Notes: a model not told the origin generated them from the sequence alone. DNA of 64,000 nucleotides from Aliarcobacter vitoriensis (GCF_003316695.1 NZ_PDKB01000010.1:1-64000), one strand, 5' to 3'; numbered from the stretch's first letter, positions 8,158 through 18,392 are shown. A program made the numbers and translations.

Positions 8158-9280
8158 TCTTTTAATTATTATTTATTGCCTTATAGTTGTGATGTCTATT
8201 ATGTATGCTACTCAACCATTGCAACCACTTTTGGCAAGAGAATTTGATATTACAGTTATTCAAGCTTCTTGGTTTACAGCAGTAATATTACTTTTTATGG
8301 CAATTTCTCCAATCATATATGGATATATTTTAGAAAAAATGTGTGCTAAAAAAATGCTCATAAATGCTTCTTTGATTTTACTTGTAACAAATATATGTTT
8401 GGGATTATCTACAAGCTATGAGATGTTTTTATTTTTTAGAATTTGCGAAGCTTTAGTAATACCTGCAATATTGACTTCTTTGATGAGTATTTTGGCAAAT
8501 ATTGACAAAGAAAATGTAAAATTTAATATGTCAATATATGTAGCAGCTACTGTTTTTGGTGGACTTGTTGGACGGATATTCTCAGGATTTATAGCTACAA
8601 CTTTTGCCTATCAGTATGTATTTTATTCATTATCTTTGGCGATTTTATTGTCTATTATTCTCATAAAAAAGTTGGATTATAGTGGTGATGCAACTATGAT
8701 AAAACCAAAACTAAATGATGTTTTAAATATTTTAAAAGATAAAAGATTTGTGGTAGTTTATTTTGTAATGTTTTGTGTATTTTTTGTTTTTGCAGGAGTT
8801 TTAAATGTATTACCATTTAGAGTAAAAGATATATCAGAAAACTTCTCTGAATTTCAGATATCTTTACTTTATTTAGGATATGGTATGGGGATTTTGGTAT
8901 CTTTAACTGCAAAAAAAATCATCAAATTTTTTAAAGGTGAAGTAAATACTATTTTAGTAGCAGTTACCTTTTTTACGCTTGTAACAGTTGTTTTAACAAA
9001 TGAAAATATAATATACCTATTTTTACTACTATTTTTACTTTGTATTGGAATGTTTACTGCTCATACAGTTAGTACACAATTAGCAAATTCTATGAAATCA
9101 TCTCAAAAATCCTTAACTTCTGGAATGTATCTAACATTTTACTATTTAGGTGGTGCTTTAGGCTCTTTTATACCATCTATTATTTATAAAAGTTTTGGTT
9201 GGGATATTATGCTTTATCTATTTGGAGTTATATCTTTTATTGTTGTTTTAGTAGTGTTTTTAAATAAAAGATTGTTTTGA
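8147..9280 (+). CDS. Major facilitator superfamily transporter (YnfM/DHA1-like)
   Basis: The 377-residue protein has about 12 hydrophobic helices and MFS features: an early MYATQPLQPLLAREF segment typical of YnfM-like drug/arabinose efflux relatives, a loop-2 motif (GYILEKMCAKKMLI) in place of the GxxxDRxGRR signature, and RICEALVIPA in helix 4. The start is TTG at 8147, inside the lipoprotein gene. Substrate is unknown; proton-driven export of a small molecule is the family expectation. TATAAT right after the stop suggests the next gene has its own promoter. Confidence 0.82.
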   Translation: MRINLLIIIYCLIVVMSIMYATQPLQPLLAREFDITVIQASWFTAVILLFMAISPIIYGYILEKMCAKKMLINASLILLVTNICLGLSTSYEMFLFFRICEALVIPAILTSLMSILANIDKENVKFNMSIYVAATVFGGLVGRIFSGFIATTFAYQYVFYSLSLAILLSIILIKKLDYSGDATMIKPKLNDVLNILKDKRFVVVYFVMFCVFFVFAGVLNVLPFRVKDISENFSEFQISLLYLGYGMGILVSLTAKKIIKFFKGEVNTILVAVTFFTLVTVVLTNENIIYLFLLLFLLCIGMFTAHTVSTQLANSMKSSQKSLTSGMYLTFYYLGGALGSFIPSIIYKSFGWDIMLYLFGVISFIVVLVVFLNKRLF

Positions 9281-9286
9281 TATAAT
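9281..9286 (+). promoter_or_regulatory. Candidate -10 box for the SIMPL-domain gene
   Basis: TATAAT begins one base after the MFS stop and 32 bases before the next ATG, with a ribosome-binding site (AAAAAGGAAAA) between. A short leader would result. Confidence 0.45.
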
Positions 9287-9312
9287 ATTTTAAATTATAA
9301 AAAGGAAAAATT

Positions 9313-10029
9313 ATGGAAAAAATAAGTTTTAAATCAGCCTTTGTTTTAGGGTTTTTCATATTTATTGGATTGACAAGTTTAGGTTACTTTTTATCAACTA
9401 GTTTTATCAAATCAAAAGAGTTAGAAAGAACTGTTGTTGTAAAAGGATTATCGGAAAAAGAAGTAAATGCCAATATTGTTTTATGGCCTATAAGATTTAG
9501 TAGTACAACTGAAACTTTAGATGAATTGTCAAAAAAGGTTGAAAATGATACAGATAAAATATTAGAATTTTTAAATAAATATGGAATCAAAAAAGAGGAT
9601 ATTACTGTAAATTCTCCATCTATTGTTGATAAAATGGCAAATGAATATTCAACTAAAGATTATACATTAAGATACTTAGCAAATAGAACTATCAATGTTT
9701 ATTCTCAAGATGTTGAAAAAGTAAGAGAAGTAAGTGGAAAACTTTTTGAACTTTCACAACAAGGTATTTTATTTAGAGTTGATGATTGGGATTCAAAAAT
9801 TGAGTATTTATATACAAAATTAAATGATATAAAACCAACAATGATAGAAGAAGCAACGGCAAATGCTAGAGAAGTTGCACAAAAATTTGCTCAAGATTCA
9901 AAAAGTAAATTAGGAAAAATAAAAAAGGCAACTCAAGGTCAATTTGAGATAAATAGTAGAGATAAAAATAGTGAACATATCAAAAAAGTTAGGATTGTAT
10001 CAACTGTTGAGTATTATTTGAATGATTAA
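9313..10029 (+). CDS. SIMPL (DUF541) domain periplasmic protein
   Basis: The 238-residue protein has an uncleaved-looking N-terminal membrane segment (about 9-30) and then a SIMPL/DUF541 domain (about 38-235). Typical signs are RTVVVKGLSEKEVNANIVLW near the start, alternating strands, and the late block EATANAREVAQKFAQDSKSKLGKI. Relatives include Brucella BP26 and E. coli YggE, linked to envelope or oxidative stress, but the biochemical role is unsettled. It ends 29 bases before the end of convergent alaS, with a shared hairpin between. Confidence 0.85.
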   Translation: MEKISFKSAFVLGFFIFIGLTSLGYFLSTSFIKSKELERTVVVKGLSEKEVNANIVLWPIRFSSTTETLDELSKKVENDTDKILEFLNKYGIKKEDITVNSPSIVDKMANEYSTKDYTLRYLANRTINVYSQDVEKVREVSGKLFELSQQGILFRVDDWDSKIEYLYTKLNDIKPTMIEEATANAREVAQKFAQDSKSKLGKIKKATQGQFEINSRDKNSEHIKKVRIVSTVEYYLND

Positions 10030-10031
10030 AA

Positions 10032-10055
10032 AAGAGATAGTTAAAACTATCTCTT
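10032..10055. terminator. Bidirectional terminator between the SIMPL gene and alaS
   Basis: AAGAGATAGTT (10032-10042) and AACTATCTCTT (10045-10055) are perfect inverted repeats. On the minus strand the stem is followed by a run of Ts, so it should end alaS transcripts well; on the plus strand the tail is weaker. Confidence 0.75.
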
Positions 10056-10058
10056 AGA

Positions 10059-12614
10059 TTATAAATTTGCTTTTGCGTATTCTAAAGCTTTTTCTTTAGC
10101 TTCTTGTATTTTTGAACTATCTTTTCCACCAGCAGTAGCAAAATCTGGTCTTCCACCACCATTTCCACCAACAATTGTAGCTATATTTTTTACCCAATCA
10201 CCAGCTTTGATATTTGTATTCTTACTTCCAGCAGCCAATAAAACTTTGTCATCTTTTACTTGAAGAAGTAAAATAGCAACTTTCTCATTTGCATTTTTAC
10301 AATCATCTACTATTTTTTTCAAATCACCATTTTCTACTATTGAAACTATAACTTTTGTATCATTTATCATTGTTTCTTCAATAGGGCTTGAAGTTTGAGT
10401 TTGTGCATTTTGTAGCTCTTTTTTAAGCTCTTTTATCTCATTTTTAAGCTTTTTAATTCCTGCAATCATATCATTTGATTTAAGTTCAGATTGAACTTCA
10501 CCAAATTTACTTATAATATCTTTTGCATACTTGATAGCACTAGCTCCAACAACCGCTTCAATTCTTCTTATTCCAGCACTAACACCAGATTCTTTTACTA
10601 TATAAAAGCTCCCAATATCAGCTGTATTTTTTACGTGTGTTCCTCCACAAAACTCGATAGAAACATCTTTCCCAAAGCTTACAACTCTTACCATATCACC
10701 ATATTTTTCTCCAAACATAGCAATAGCACCTTTATTTTTAGCTTCTTCTAATGGTAACTCTTCTACAACTCCAGATAATGCTCTTGTTATCATAGAATTT
10801 ACTAAATCTTCAACTTCATTGATCTGTTCAGTAGTCATAGCTTTTGGATATGTAAAGTCAAATCTAAGTTTTAGATTATCGTTATATGAACCAGCTTGAG
10901 AAACACTATCTCCTAAAACCATTTTTAAAGCACTTTGAAGTAAGTGTGTTGCACTATGATGTTTTGCAACTTCATATCTGTGTATAACAACAGCATCAAC
11001 AATATCATTTTGAGATATTTTAGCTTCTTTTACACTAATTTTTGAAAGGTTCAATCCATGGAATTTTGAAGTATCTTCAACTATAATATTTCCATTTTGA
11101 ACTTCCAATGCTCCAATATCTCCATTTTGCCCACCACTTGTTGCGTAAAATGGAGTTTTATCTAACATTGCCCAACCATCTTGGTTTTGTAAAGAAGAAA
11201 CCTCTTTAAAATTTTCATCAAGTAAAGCTACAACTTTAGATTTATATGTAACATTTGTATATCCTACAAACTCATTTAAACCATATTTTTCCAGTAACTC
11301 TTTAAAATCACCATCATTTGTAGCATCTCCACTACCTTTCCAAGCTGCTTTTGCCATAGATTTTTGATTTGCCATAAGTTCATCAAATTTTATTAAATCT
11401 ACTTTTAACCCTTTGTCTTTTAGCATGTCTTCAGTTAAATCTAATGGAAAACCATAAGTATCATATAGTTTAAATGCCACTTCTCCACTAAATGTATCTT
11501 TTGTATTTGCTAACTCTTCACTAAATAAACTCATTCCTAAATCAATAGTTTTGAAAAATCTTTCTTCTTCTAGCGTTAATTGTTCTTTTATAAAATTTTG
11601 ATTTTCCACTAATTCTATATAGTGTCCACCCATAATTTCTATCAAAGTATCTACAAGTTTTGCCATAAATGGTTTTCTAAACCCTATTAAATAACCATGT
11701 CTTATCGCTCGTCTAAGAATTCTTCTTAAAACATAAGGACGACCTTCATTTCCAAATAAAATACCTTGAGATAACATAAATGAAGTTGCTCTTAAGTGGT
11801 CTGCAATAACTCTATATGAACCAATATTTTCTTTTGTTGCGTTTTTATTTGCTAAATTCTCAATTTTTTCTATAATTGGTTTGAAGTTTGAAGAATCAAA
11901 GTTATTTAAAACACCTTCTTTTATCGCAATAACTCTTTCAAGTCCCATTCCTGTGTCAATAGATGGTTTTGGAAGAGGAATTAATTCTCCTTTTGCAGTT
12001 CTTTCATATTGCATAAAAACTAAATTCCAAATTTCTAAGAATCTATCACCATCTCCACCCATTTTATCTTCAGGGCTATTAAAATGTTCTTCACCTTGGT
12101 CATAAAAAATTTCGCTACAAGGTCCACATGCTCCTGTATCTCCCATAGACCAAAAGTTATCTTTATCTCCAAATCTCATAATTCTTGAAGGATTAATATA
12201 TTTAGACCAAATATCAAAGGCTTCATCATCACTATCATGAACCGTAACCCACAATTTTTCAGGTGGTAAAGCCAGATTCTTTGTTACAAATTCCCATGCA
12301 TAAGCTATTGCATCTTCTTTGAAGTAATCTCCAAAAGAGAAGTTTCCTAACATTTCAAAAAGTGTATGATGACGTGCAGTGTAACCAACATTTTCTAAGT
12401 CATTGTGTTTTCCACCAGCTCTTACACAAAGTTGGCATGATGTTGCTCTTCTGTTTTGTGGGGCAGGGATATTTCCAGTAAAAATATCTTTAAACTGAAC
12501 CATTCCAGCATTTGTAAACATTAATGTAGGGTCATCTGGAACTAAAGGCATTGAAGATATAACTTCGTGACCTTTGCTTCTAAAAAACTCTAAATACTCT
12601 TTTCTAATATCCAT
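10059..12614 (-). CDS. alaS: Alanyl-tRNA synthetase
   Basis: The enzyme charges tRNA-Ala. The 851 residues match full-length AlaS. The N-terminal class II catalytic core starts with [20 protein letters not shown] and includes [21 protein letters not shown] and [14 protein letters not shown]. The tRNA-recognition helices follow, then the editing domain with HHSATHLLQ and CGGTH, and the C-terminal C-Ala domain with [15 protein letters not shown]. It stands alone on the minus strand, divergent from trxA. All key motifs are present. Confidence 0.97.
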   Translation of the reverse strand: MDIRKEYLEFFRSKGHEVISSMPLVPDDPTLMFTNAGMVQFKDIFTGNIPAPQNRRATSCQLCVRAGGKHNDLENVGYTARHHTLFEMLGNFSFGDYFKEDAIAYAWEFVTKNLALPPEKLWVTVHDSDDEAFDIWSKYINPSRIMRFGDKDNFWSMGDTGACGPCSEIFYDQGEEHFNSPEDKMGGDGDRFLEIWNLVFMQYERTAKGELIPLPKPSIDTGMGLERVIAIKEGVLNNFDSSNFKPIIEKIENLANKNATKENIGSYRVIADHLRATSFMLSQGILFGNEGRPYVLRRILRRAIRHGYLIGFRKPFMAKLVDTLIEIMGGHYIELVENQNFIKEQLTLEEERFFKTIDLGMSLFSEELANTKDTFSGEVAFKLYDTYGFPLDLTEDMLKDKGLKVDLIKFDELMANQKSMAKAAWKGSGDATNDGDFKELLEKYGLNEFVGYTNVTYKSKVVALLDENFKEVSSLQNQDGWAMLDKTPFYATSGGQNGDIGALEVQNGNIIVEDTSKFHGLNLSKISVKEAKISQNDIVDAVVIHRYEVAKHHSATHLLQSALKMVLGDSVSQAGSYNDNLKLRFDFTYPKAMTTEQINEVEDLVNSMITRALSGVVEELPLEEAKNKGAIAMFGEKYGDMVRVVSFGKDVSIEFCGGTHVKNTADIGSFYIVKESGVSAGIRRIEAVVGASAIKYAKDIISKFGEVQSELKSNDMIAGIKKLKNEIKELKKELQNAQTQTSSPIEETMINDTKVIVSIVENGDLKKIVDDCKNANEKVAILLLQVKDDKVLLAAGSKNTNIKAGDWVKNIATIVGGNGGGRPDFATAGGKDSSKIQEAKEKALEYAKANL

Positions 12615-12758
12615 AAAATTTTTCCATATTAAATATTTTTCGACTATGGTATCTAAAAAATCATTTAGCTTTGTTTATAAAATTTTTAAAATAACAGACT
12701 AAAAAAACAAAATTTAAGTTATGTAAAGATATAATCTTTCTGTTTTAATCATACAGAT

Positions 12759-12764
12759 TATAAT
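12759..12764 (+). promoter_or_regulatory. Candidate -10 box of trxA
   Basis: TATAAT lies 41 bases before the trxA ATG. A second TATAAT at 12730-12735 could be an alternative promoter. The leader has a clear AAAGGAAA ribosome-binding site at about 12791-12798. Confidence 0.45.
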
Positions 12765-12804
12765 TAGAACTTATGTTATTAAAAATTAATAAAAGGAAAT
12801 CAAA

Positions 12805-13122
12805 ATGGGAAAATATATTGAATTAACGGCTTCAAATTTTTCAGAAGTAACAAATAATGGTGTATCTTTAGTGGATTTCTGGGCTCCTTGGTGTGGACCT
12901 TGTAGAATGATCGCTCCAGTTATTGACGAGTTAGCTGGTGATTTTGAAGGAAAAGCAAATATTTGTAAAGTAAATACAGATGAAGAACAAGATTTAGCAG
13001 TAAAATATGGAATTAGATCTATTCCTACAATTATATTTATAAAAAATGGAGAAGTTGTAGATCAATTAATTGGTGCTACTTCAAAGCAAGCATTAACAGA
13101 TAAAATAAACTCTTTATTATAA
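12805..13122 (+). CDS. trxA: Thioredoxin
   Basis: A 105-residue cytosolic dithiol reductant. The active site WCGPC is at residues 29-33 in the usual FWAPWCGPCRM context, and the cis-proline loop RSIPTI follows at about residue 73. Length and motifs are standard. It is monocistronic, with a strong terminator after it, and lies just upstream of the thioredoxin reductase that would recycle it. Confidence 0.97.
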   Translation: MGKYIELTASNFSEVTNNGVSLVDFWAPWCGPCRMIAPVIDELAGDFEGKANICKVNTDEEQDLAVKYGIRSIPTIIFIKNGEVVDQLIGATSKQALTDKINSLL

Positions 13123-13144
13123 TTGTATAAATTATATATAGAGT

Positions 13145-13177
13145 AAAAAGGAAGGTGATTTTCATCTTCCTTTTTTT
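13145..13177 (+). terminator. Strong terminator after trxA
   Basis: AAAAAGGAAGGTGA (13145-13158) pairs with TCATCTTCCTTTTT (13162-13175) with one G-U pair and loop TTT, followed by a T run. Classic rho-independent form. Confidence 0.85.
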
Positions 13178-13277
13178 AATTAGTAAATTTACTTAAGATA
13201 GACATAAAATATTAAATGATAAAATTTTTCCTTAAATTTTGTTTGCTTTTATAGTAGCTTACAAAAGATTTTAGTAC

Positions 13278-13301
13278 CATTGCATTTATAAAATTGTAAT
13301 G
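13278..13301. promoter_or_regulatory. Imperfect dyad upstream of trxB
   Basis: CATTGCA (13278-13284), a 10-base spacer, then TGTAATG (13295-13301) form an inverted repeat with one mismatch, 30 bases before trxB. It could be an operator for a redox regulator, or chance in AT-rich DNA. No regulator is assigned. The rest of the 13178-13331 gap holds only AT-rich sequence and the AAGGAG ribosome-binding site. Confidence 0.25.
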
Positions 13302-13331
13302 AAATTTATATTAACGAAATAAGGAGTTAAG

Positions 13332-14261
13332 ATGTTGGATTTAGCAATTATTGGTGGAGGACCAGCTGGATTAACTGCTGGATTATATTCTACTAGAGGT
13401 GGATTAAAAAATGTTGTTATGTTTGAAATGGGAATGCCAGGAGGACAAATAACAGGCTCTTCAGAAATAGAAAATTATCCTGGTCAAGGTCAAGTTATGA
13501 CAGGTATGGATCTTATGGCATCTTGGCCAGAACAATGCCAAAAATTTGGTTTGAAACATGAAATGGCTCAAGTTGAAACTATTATACAAACTGGAAGTAC
13601 TTTTAAAATTTTAACAAATGATAATAGAGAATTTGAAGCAAGATCTGTTTTGATGGCTACAGGTTCAGTTCCTAGACGAGCAGGGTTTAAAGGAGAAGAT
13701 GAATTCTTTGGAAGGGGAGTTTCTACTTGTGCTACTTGTGATGGATTTTTTTACAGAGGTAAAGAAGTTGCTGTAATTGGTGGTGGAGATTCAGCTTTAG
13801 AAGAAGCTTATTATTTATCAAAAATGTGTAGCAAAGTATATTTAGTACATAGACGAGATACTTATAGAGCAGCTCCAAGTACAATTGAACATATTAAAAA
13901 AACTGAAAATATAGAAGAAGTTACAAATGTGAGTGTTGAAGAAGTTTTCGGAGATGCTAGTGGTGTAACTGGACTTAAAGTAAAATGCAATAAAACTGGA
14001 GAAATAAGAGATTTACCAACACCAGGTGTTTTTGTTTTTGTTGGAAGAAATGTATTAAATGCTCCTTTAAAACAATCTGATGGAAGTTTCTTATGTGATT
14101 TGAGTGCAACTGGAGAAGTTGTTGTTGATTTAAAAATGAGAACAAGTGTAAAAGGACTTTGGGCAGCTGGAGATATACGAATTGATGCGGCAAAACAAGT
14201 AGTTTGTGCAGCAGCAGATGGTGCAACAGCAGCAGTTGATATAATTGAATATTTAGGATAA
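13332..14261 (+). CDS. trxB: Thioredoxin-disulfide reductase
   Basis: This FAD/NADPH enzyme reduces thioredoxin. The 309 residues show the N-terminal FAD motif [10 protein letters not shown] (about 8-17), the redox-active CATC in [10 protein letters not shown] (about 133-136), the NADPH motif [10 protein letters not shown] and the C-terminal FAD contact WAAGDIR. A strong AAGGAG site precedes the ATG. dapB and purF follow closely on the same strand, so trxB probably leads a mixed housekeeping operon. Confidence 0.96.
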   Translation: MLDLAIIGGGPAGLTAGLYSTRGGLKNVVMFEMGMPGGQITGSSEIENYPGQGQVMTGMDLMASWPEQCQKFGLKHEMAQVETIIQTGSTFKILTNDNREFEARSVLMATGSVPRRAGFKGEDEFFGRGVSTCATCDGFFYRGKEVAVIGGGDSALEEAYYLSKMCSKVYLVHRRDTYRAAPSTIEHIKKTENIEEVTNVSVEEVFGDASGVTGLKVKCNKTGEIRDLPTPGVFVFVGRNVLNAPLKQSDGSFLCDLSATGEVVVDLKMRTSVKGLWAAGDIRIDAAKQVVCAAADGATAAVDIIEYLG

Positions 14262-14272
14262 GGAATATTTTA

Positions 14273-15046
14273 ATGATTAAAATAGGTATATTAGGAAGTA
14301 CAGGAAGAGTTGGTTCGCTTTTAATTGATGATTTGAAAGATGATAAAGAGGCAGTATTGTCTTGTGTCCATGTTTTAAATAAATTAGAGAAAATTTTACC
14401 AGAAAATACAGTAGTTACAAATGATATAAATGTATTATTTGATGAAAGTGATGTAATTATTGATTTTTCTATACCAGTTGCAACAGAAGAACTTCTTAAT
14501 GCTGTTGTTGAAGGAGGAAAAAGAAAAGCATTAGTTATTGCTACTACTGGCTTAAATAAACACCAGCAAAACTTACTTCTTGAAGCTAGTAAGCTTGTAC
14601 CTATTTTATATGCAACTAATATGAGTTTAGGAGTTGCTGTTCTAAACAAACTTGTTTCACTTGCTTCAAAGACATTGAGAGATTTTGACATAGAAATTGT
14701 AGAGCAACATCATAGACACAAAGTTGATGCACCATCTGGAACAGCATTAACTTTAGCTGAATATGCTAGTAATGCAAGAGATTTAAATCTTGATGAAGTT
14801 AGAATTTCAGGTCGTGATGGACAAATTGGAGCTAGAACAAAAGATGAAATTTCTGTTATGGCTTTAAGAGGCGGGGATATAGTTGGGCGTCATACAGTTG
14901 GTTTTTATAATGATGGAGAGTTTTTAGAACTAAATCATACTGCAACAGCAAGAAACACATTCTCAAAAGGTGCAATTAAAGTTGCTAAATGGATAGTAAG
15001 AAAAGATGCTCATTTATATTCAATAAATGATGCTTTAGGTCTATAA
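14273..15046 (+). CDS. dapB: 4-hydroxy-tetrahydrodipicolinate reductase
   Basis: DapB reduces the dihydrodipicolinate precursor with NAD(P)H in lysine and meso-diaminopimelate synthesis. The 257-residue protein has the nucleotide motif [10 protein letters not shown] at the start, the cofactor-loop TTGLN, and the substrate/catalytic motif [16 protein letters not shown] at about residue 143. The gap from trxB is 11 bases and carries a ribosome-binding site (AAGGAAT), and purF follows after 11 bases. Confidence 0.95.
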   Translation: MIKIGILGSTGRVGSLLIDDLKDDKEAVLSCVHVLNKLEKILPENTVVTNDINVLFDESDVIIDFSIPVATEELLNAVVEGGKRKALVIATTGLNKHQQNLLLEASKLVPILYATNMSLGVAVLNKLVSLASKTLRDFDIEIVEQHHRHKVDAPSGTALTLAEYASNARDLNLDEVRISGRDGQIGARTKDEISVMALRGGDIVGRHTVGFYNDGEFLELNHTATARNTFSKGAIKVAKWIVRKDAHLYSINDALGL

Positions 15047-15057
15047 GGAAATCAACA

Positions 15058-16404
15058 ATGTGTGCAATAGTAGGAATTTATGGAAATGATAATGCAGCAA
15101 GATTAGCTTCAATAGCTCTTTTTGCTATGCAACACAGAGGTCAAGAAGCAACAGGTATTTCATCATCATGTGATGGGAAAATATATACAAAAAAAGATAG
15201 AGGTTTAGTTTCTGAAGTTTTCAATGAGGAAGCATTATCATACTTAAAAGGTGATATGGCAATAGGTCATAATAGATATGCAACTGCTGGAAGAGATTCT
15301 GTTTTAGATGCCCAACCTATTTATGCAAAATATAAATTAGGTGAAATATCAATCGTTCATAATGGAAATTTAATAAATAAAGATGAAGTAAGACAAGATT
15401 TGATTGATAAAGGTGCTATTTTTCAAACTGGAATGGATACAGAAAACTTAATACATTTAATTGCAAAAAATACAAAAGATCATTTAAAAGATAGAATTGT
15501 TGAAGCTTTAAATAGAACTATTGGAGCATATTGTTTTATTGTTCAAAGTAGAAGTAAACAGTTTGTAATAAGAGATAGATATGGAATTAGACCTCTGTCT
15601 TTAGGAAAACTAAAGAGTGGTGGATATATAGTTGCTAGTGAAACTTGTGCTTTTGATTTAGTTGGAGCAGAGTTTATAAGAGATGTAAGACCTGGAGAAA
15701 TGTTGATTCTTGGTGAATCAGATGAACCTGAATCAATACAACTTTTTGAACCAGAATTCAGACCATGTGCATTTGAATATGTATATTTTGCAAGACCTGA
15801 TTCTGTGATTGATGGTAAAAATGTATATACAACTAGAGAAAATATGGGTAAAGCTTTAGCAAAAAATGATGTAAATAGTAAAATCAAATTTGATATGGTT
15901 GTACCTGTTCCAGATAGTGGAGTTCCTGCAGCTTTAGGATATTCAGCACAAAGTGGAGTTCCTTTTAAATATGGAATTATAAGAAATCACTATATTGGAA
16001 GAACATTTATAGAACCTACTCAAGAGATGAGAAACTTAAAAGTAAAAATGAAATTAAGCCCAATGGGATCAATTATTCAAGGTAAAACATTACTTGTTAT
16101 TGATGATTCAATTGTAAGAGGAACGACATCAAAAAGAATAGTAAGAATGTTAAAAGAAGCTGGAGCAAAAGAGGTACATTTTAGAGTTGCAAGTCCAGAG
16201 ATAAAATTTCCTTGTTTTTATGGAATAGATACTCCTACAAAAGAGGAGTTAATCTCTACACAAATGACAAAAGATGAAGTTTGTAAATATATTGAAGCAG
16301 ATAGTTTAGAGTATCTTTCAATAGATGATTTAGTTGGAGCAATAGGTGAAGATAGACATTATGCCCTTGAAAGTTTTGATGGAGATTACTTCGTAAAAGC
16401 ATAA
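15058..16404 (+). CDS. purF: Amidophosphoribosyltransferase (first step of purine synthesis)
   Basis: PurF makes phosphoribosylamine from PRPP and glutamine. The Ntn-type glutaminase domain has its nucleophile at Cys2 (MCAIVGIYG), with no propeptide; the phosphoribosyltransferase domain carries the PRPP motif VIDDSIVRGTTS. Length is 448 residues, close to the Bacillus-type enzyme, and RPCAFEYVYFARPDS and FPCFYGID are Bacillus-like. However the C-terminal CxxC pair that completes the [4Fe-4S] site in Bacillus PurF is absent: A436 and S439 occupy the places in YALESFDG. The start codon follows dapB by 11 bases and the stop shares one base with the next start. Confidence 0.95.
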   Translation: MCAIVGIYGNDNAARLASIALFAMQHRGQEATGISSSCDGKIYTKKDRGLVSEVFNEEALSYLKGDMAIGHNRYATAGRDSVLDAQPIYAKYKLGEISIVHNGNLINKDEVRQDLIDKGAIFQTGMDTENLIHLIAKNTKDHLKDRIVEALNRTIGAYCFIVQSRSKQFVIRDRYGIRPLSLGKLKSGGYIVASETCAFDLVGAEFIRDVRPGEMLILGESDEPESIQLFEPEFRPCAFEYVYFARPDSVIDGKNVYTTRENMGKALAKNDVNSKIKFDMVVPVPDSGVPAALGYSAQSGVPFKYGIIRNHYIGRTFIEPTQEMRNLKVKMKLSPMGSIIQGKTLLVIDDSIVRGTTSKRIVRMLKEAGAKEVHFRVASPEIKFPCFYGIDTPTKEELISTQMTKDEVCKYIEADSLEYLSIDDLVGAIGEDRHYALESFDGDYFVKA

Positions 16405-17369
16405 TGAATAAGGATTTACAAGAAGTTTTAACGATCGGAAGATATTTTAAAAATAAATTTGGTGAAAAAGTTTATAAAGTTCCTATTTCAATATCTGGGT
16501 TTACTTGCCCAAATATTGATGGAACAAAGGCAAAAGGTGGTTGCTCTTTTTGTGAAAATGACTCTTTTAGTCCAAATTTACAAGAGCGAAAACCAAAGTT
16601 TAAATTAAATCCAAATATAAAAGAAAATCCATTTTTAGAAAATCAACTAAAACAACTTGAAATGCAATTTTTATCTACTAAAAAAAGACTCCAAAATAAA
16701 TTTAAAGCACAAAAATTTATAGTTTATTTTCAATCTTTTACAAATACTTATGCACATTTAACAACTCTCAAAGTTTTGTATGAAAAAGCACTCAGTTTTG
16801 ATAATGTAATTGGGCTTAGCATAGGTACAAGAACAGATTGTGTAACAGATGAAATTTTAGACTATTTAGTTGATTTATCTAAACAAAAAGAGATTTGGGT
16901 TGAGTATGGAATACAAAGCTTTTTTCAAATAACACTTGACAGAGTAAATCGTGCAGATAGTGTAGAAAATATGAAGTATTGGATACAAAGGACAAAAGAT
17001 AAAGGATTGAATGTTTGTGGGCATTTAATATATGGTTTACCAGATGAAAATCAAGAAATGATGTTGGAAACTTTTAAACAAACTATCGAATTAAAAGTTG
17101 ATAGTATCAAATTCCACCCACTTTATGTAGTTAAAAATACTCTTTTGACAAATGAGTTTAGAAAAGGACGATTTACTCCTATTAGTGAAGAAGTTTACAT
17201 AGATACTGTTGTGAAATCTATTGTAAATTTACCACAAAATGTGTCTGTTCAAAGAATAACTGCTGGAATAGATGATGATACACTCTTATCACCTTTATGG
17301 TGTAAAGATAAACATCAACAAATAAAAAATATTAGACTTGCTTTGGAAAGAGTTGGTTTGAATTATTAA
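16404..17369 (+). CDS. TIGR01212-type radical SAM protein (YhcC-like)
   Basis: The 321-residue protein has the family's iron-sulfur motif: cysteine in FTCPNIDG, then after a GTKAKGG loop the pair CSFC (C-x11-C-x2-C). Later family blocks are VYFQSFTNTYA, WVEYGIQS and HLIYGLPDE. The fold is the Elp3-like radical SAM barrel (about residues 30-240) with a C-terminal HPLYVVKNTLL block. E. coli YhcC is a homologue whose substrate I cannot name. The TAATG overlap with purF implies translational coupling. Confidence 0.85.
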   Translation: MNKDLQEVLTIGRYFKNKFGEKVYKVPISISGFTCPNIDGTKAKGGCSFCENDSFSPNLQERKPKFKLNPNIKENPFLENQLKQLEMQFLSTKKRLQNKFKAQKFIVYFQSFTNTYAHLTTLKVLYEKALSFDNVIGLSIGTRTDCVTDEILDYLVDLSKQKEIWVEYGIQSFFQITLDRVNRADSVENMKYWIQRTKDKGLNVCGHLIYGLPDENQEMMLETFKQTIELKVDSIKFHPLYVVKNTLLTNEFRKGRFTPISEEVYIDTVVKSIVNLPQNVSVQRITAGIDDDTLLSPLWCKDKHQQIKNIRLALERVGLNY

Positions 17370-17387
17370 TCTTTATTTAGGTTAAAG

Positions 17388-17420
17388 AAATTAAATAGCA
17401 AATTTGCTATTTAATTTTTA
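17388..17420. terminator. Long hairpin terminator between convergent genes
   Basis: AAATTAAATAGCAAA (17388-17402) and TTTGCTATTTAATTT (17403-17417) form a continuous 30-base perfect palindrome with an A tract on one side and a T tract on the other. It overlaps the stop of the minus-strand LysR gene and can end transcription from both sides. Confidence 0.75.
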
Positions 17421-18303
17421 ATAAATAATCTACAACATTTTCGATAAATGCATCATGTTTTCTATCTTTTCTATAAGCGATATACAATTTTCTGAGCATT
17501 TTTTGATTTCCAATTCTTGATTCAAACAAAGCACCAGATTTTAGAAGTGATTCTATTGCATTTCTTGATACAATAGAAACAGCTGGAGTTGCATTTTTAT
17601 CAGAGTGTAAAACTGTTTGAACAATAGTTGTAGCACTTGTAACTTCGCTTGTAACTTCAAAAGTATCACAATCAGGATAATTTGCTTTTTCTAAACTCTC
17701 TTTAAAAATTTCTCCTGTGTTTGATTCTGGATTTCTACAAATCCATTTATAAGATAGTAAATCTTCGGGCTTTGCTTTAGCTGGAAGTTTTTGATTTGAA
17801 AATATTACTATTTCATCTTCCATCCATTCTCTATATATTATTTCATCATTAGGAATATAATTTTCTACTAAAGCAATATCAATTTTTTTACCAAGTAAAT
17901 CTTCTATTGCTTCGTGAGAAACTGATACATTTATAGATACATCATTGTGAATATTTTCTTTTAAATTATTTAAAAAACGCGGTAAAATATAATTTCCAAT
18001 TATAAAAGAAGCTCCAAATATAAATGTTACATTTTTGTTCATAATTTTTAGTAAATCTTTTTCAGCATTACTTATGCACTTCTCTATTTTAAGAGCTATT
18101 GCATGTAAAATTTGTCCTTCTTTAGTAAGCCTTATACCATTTTTCTTTCTATCAACTATTTGAACATCTAAATAATCTTCTATATATTTCATTTGTTGTG
18201 TTACAGCTGGTTGTGAAATACCTAACTTTGCAGATGCTTTTGAAAAAGATTTCTCTCTTACAACAGTTAAAAAAGTTTCTAATTTAGCGAAATCAGTAAG
18301 CAT
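17407..18303 (-). CDS. LysR-family transcriptional regulator
   Basis: The 298-residue protein has an N-terminal helix-turn-helix (about 5-65: LETFLTVVREKSFSKASAKLG, SQPAVTQQMKYIEDYLDV) and a LysR substrate-binding domain (about 90-295). The frame is open for 62 more codons upstream, but the ATG at 18303 has a good GGAGAA site, begins the LTDFAKLETF region expected of the family, and avoids running into the promoter and start of the divergent helicase gene. The effector is not readable, and the divergent gene is housekeeping, so its target may lie elsewhere or be itself. Confidence 0.88.
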   Translation of the reverse strand: MLTDFAKLETFLTVVREKSFSKASAKLGISQPAVTQQMKYIEDYLDVQIVDRKKNGIRLTKEGQILHAIALKIEKCISNAEKDLLKIMNKNVTFIFGASFIIGNYILPRFLNNLKENIHNDVSINVSVSHEAIEDLLGKKIDIALVENYIPNDEIIYREWMEDEIVIFSNQKLPAKAKPEDLLSYKWICRNPESNTGEIFKESLEKANYPDCDTFEVTSEVTSATTIVQTVLHSDKNATPAVSIVSRNAIESLLKSGALFESRIGNQKMLRKLYIAYRKDRKHDAFIENVVDYLLKIK

Positions 18304-18392
18304 TAAGTTCTCCAAAAATAAATTATCTAAATCATAACATTTATTTATATATAGAATAATTAAGAGAAATAAGCTATTTATAATATTTATGT

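Noticed and set aside
13975-14691. A 238-codon open frame on the minus strand across the end of trxB and the start of dapB
   Set aside because: It lies wholly opposite two well-supported genes, is leucine/histidine-rich low-complexity translation, and has no family signature; it is a shadow frame.
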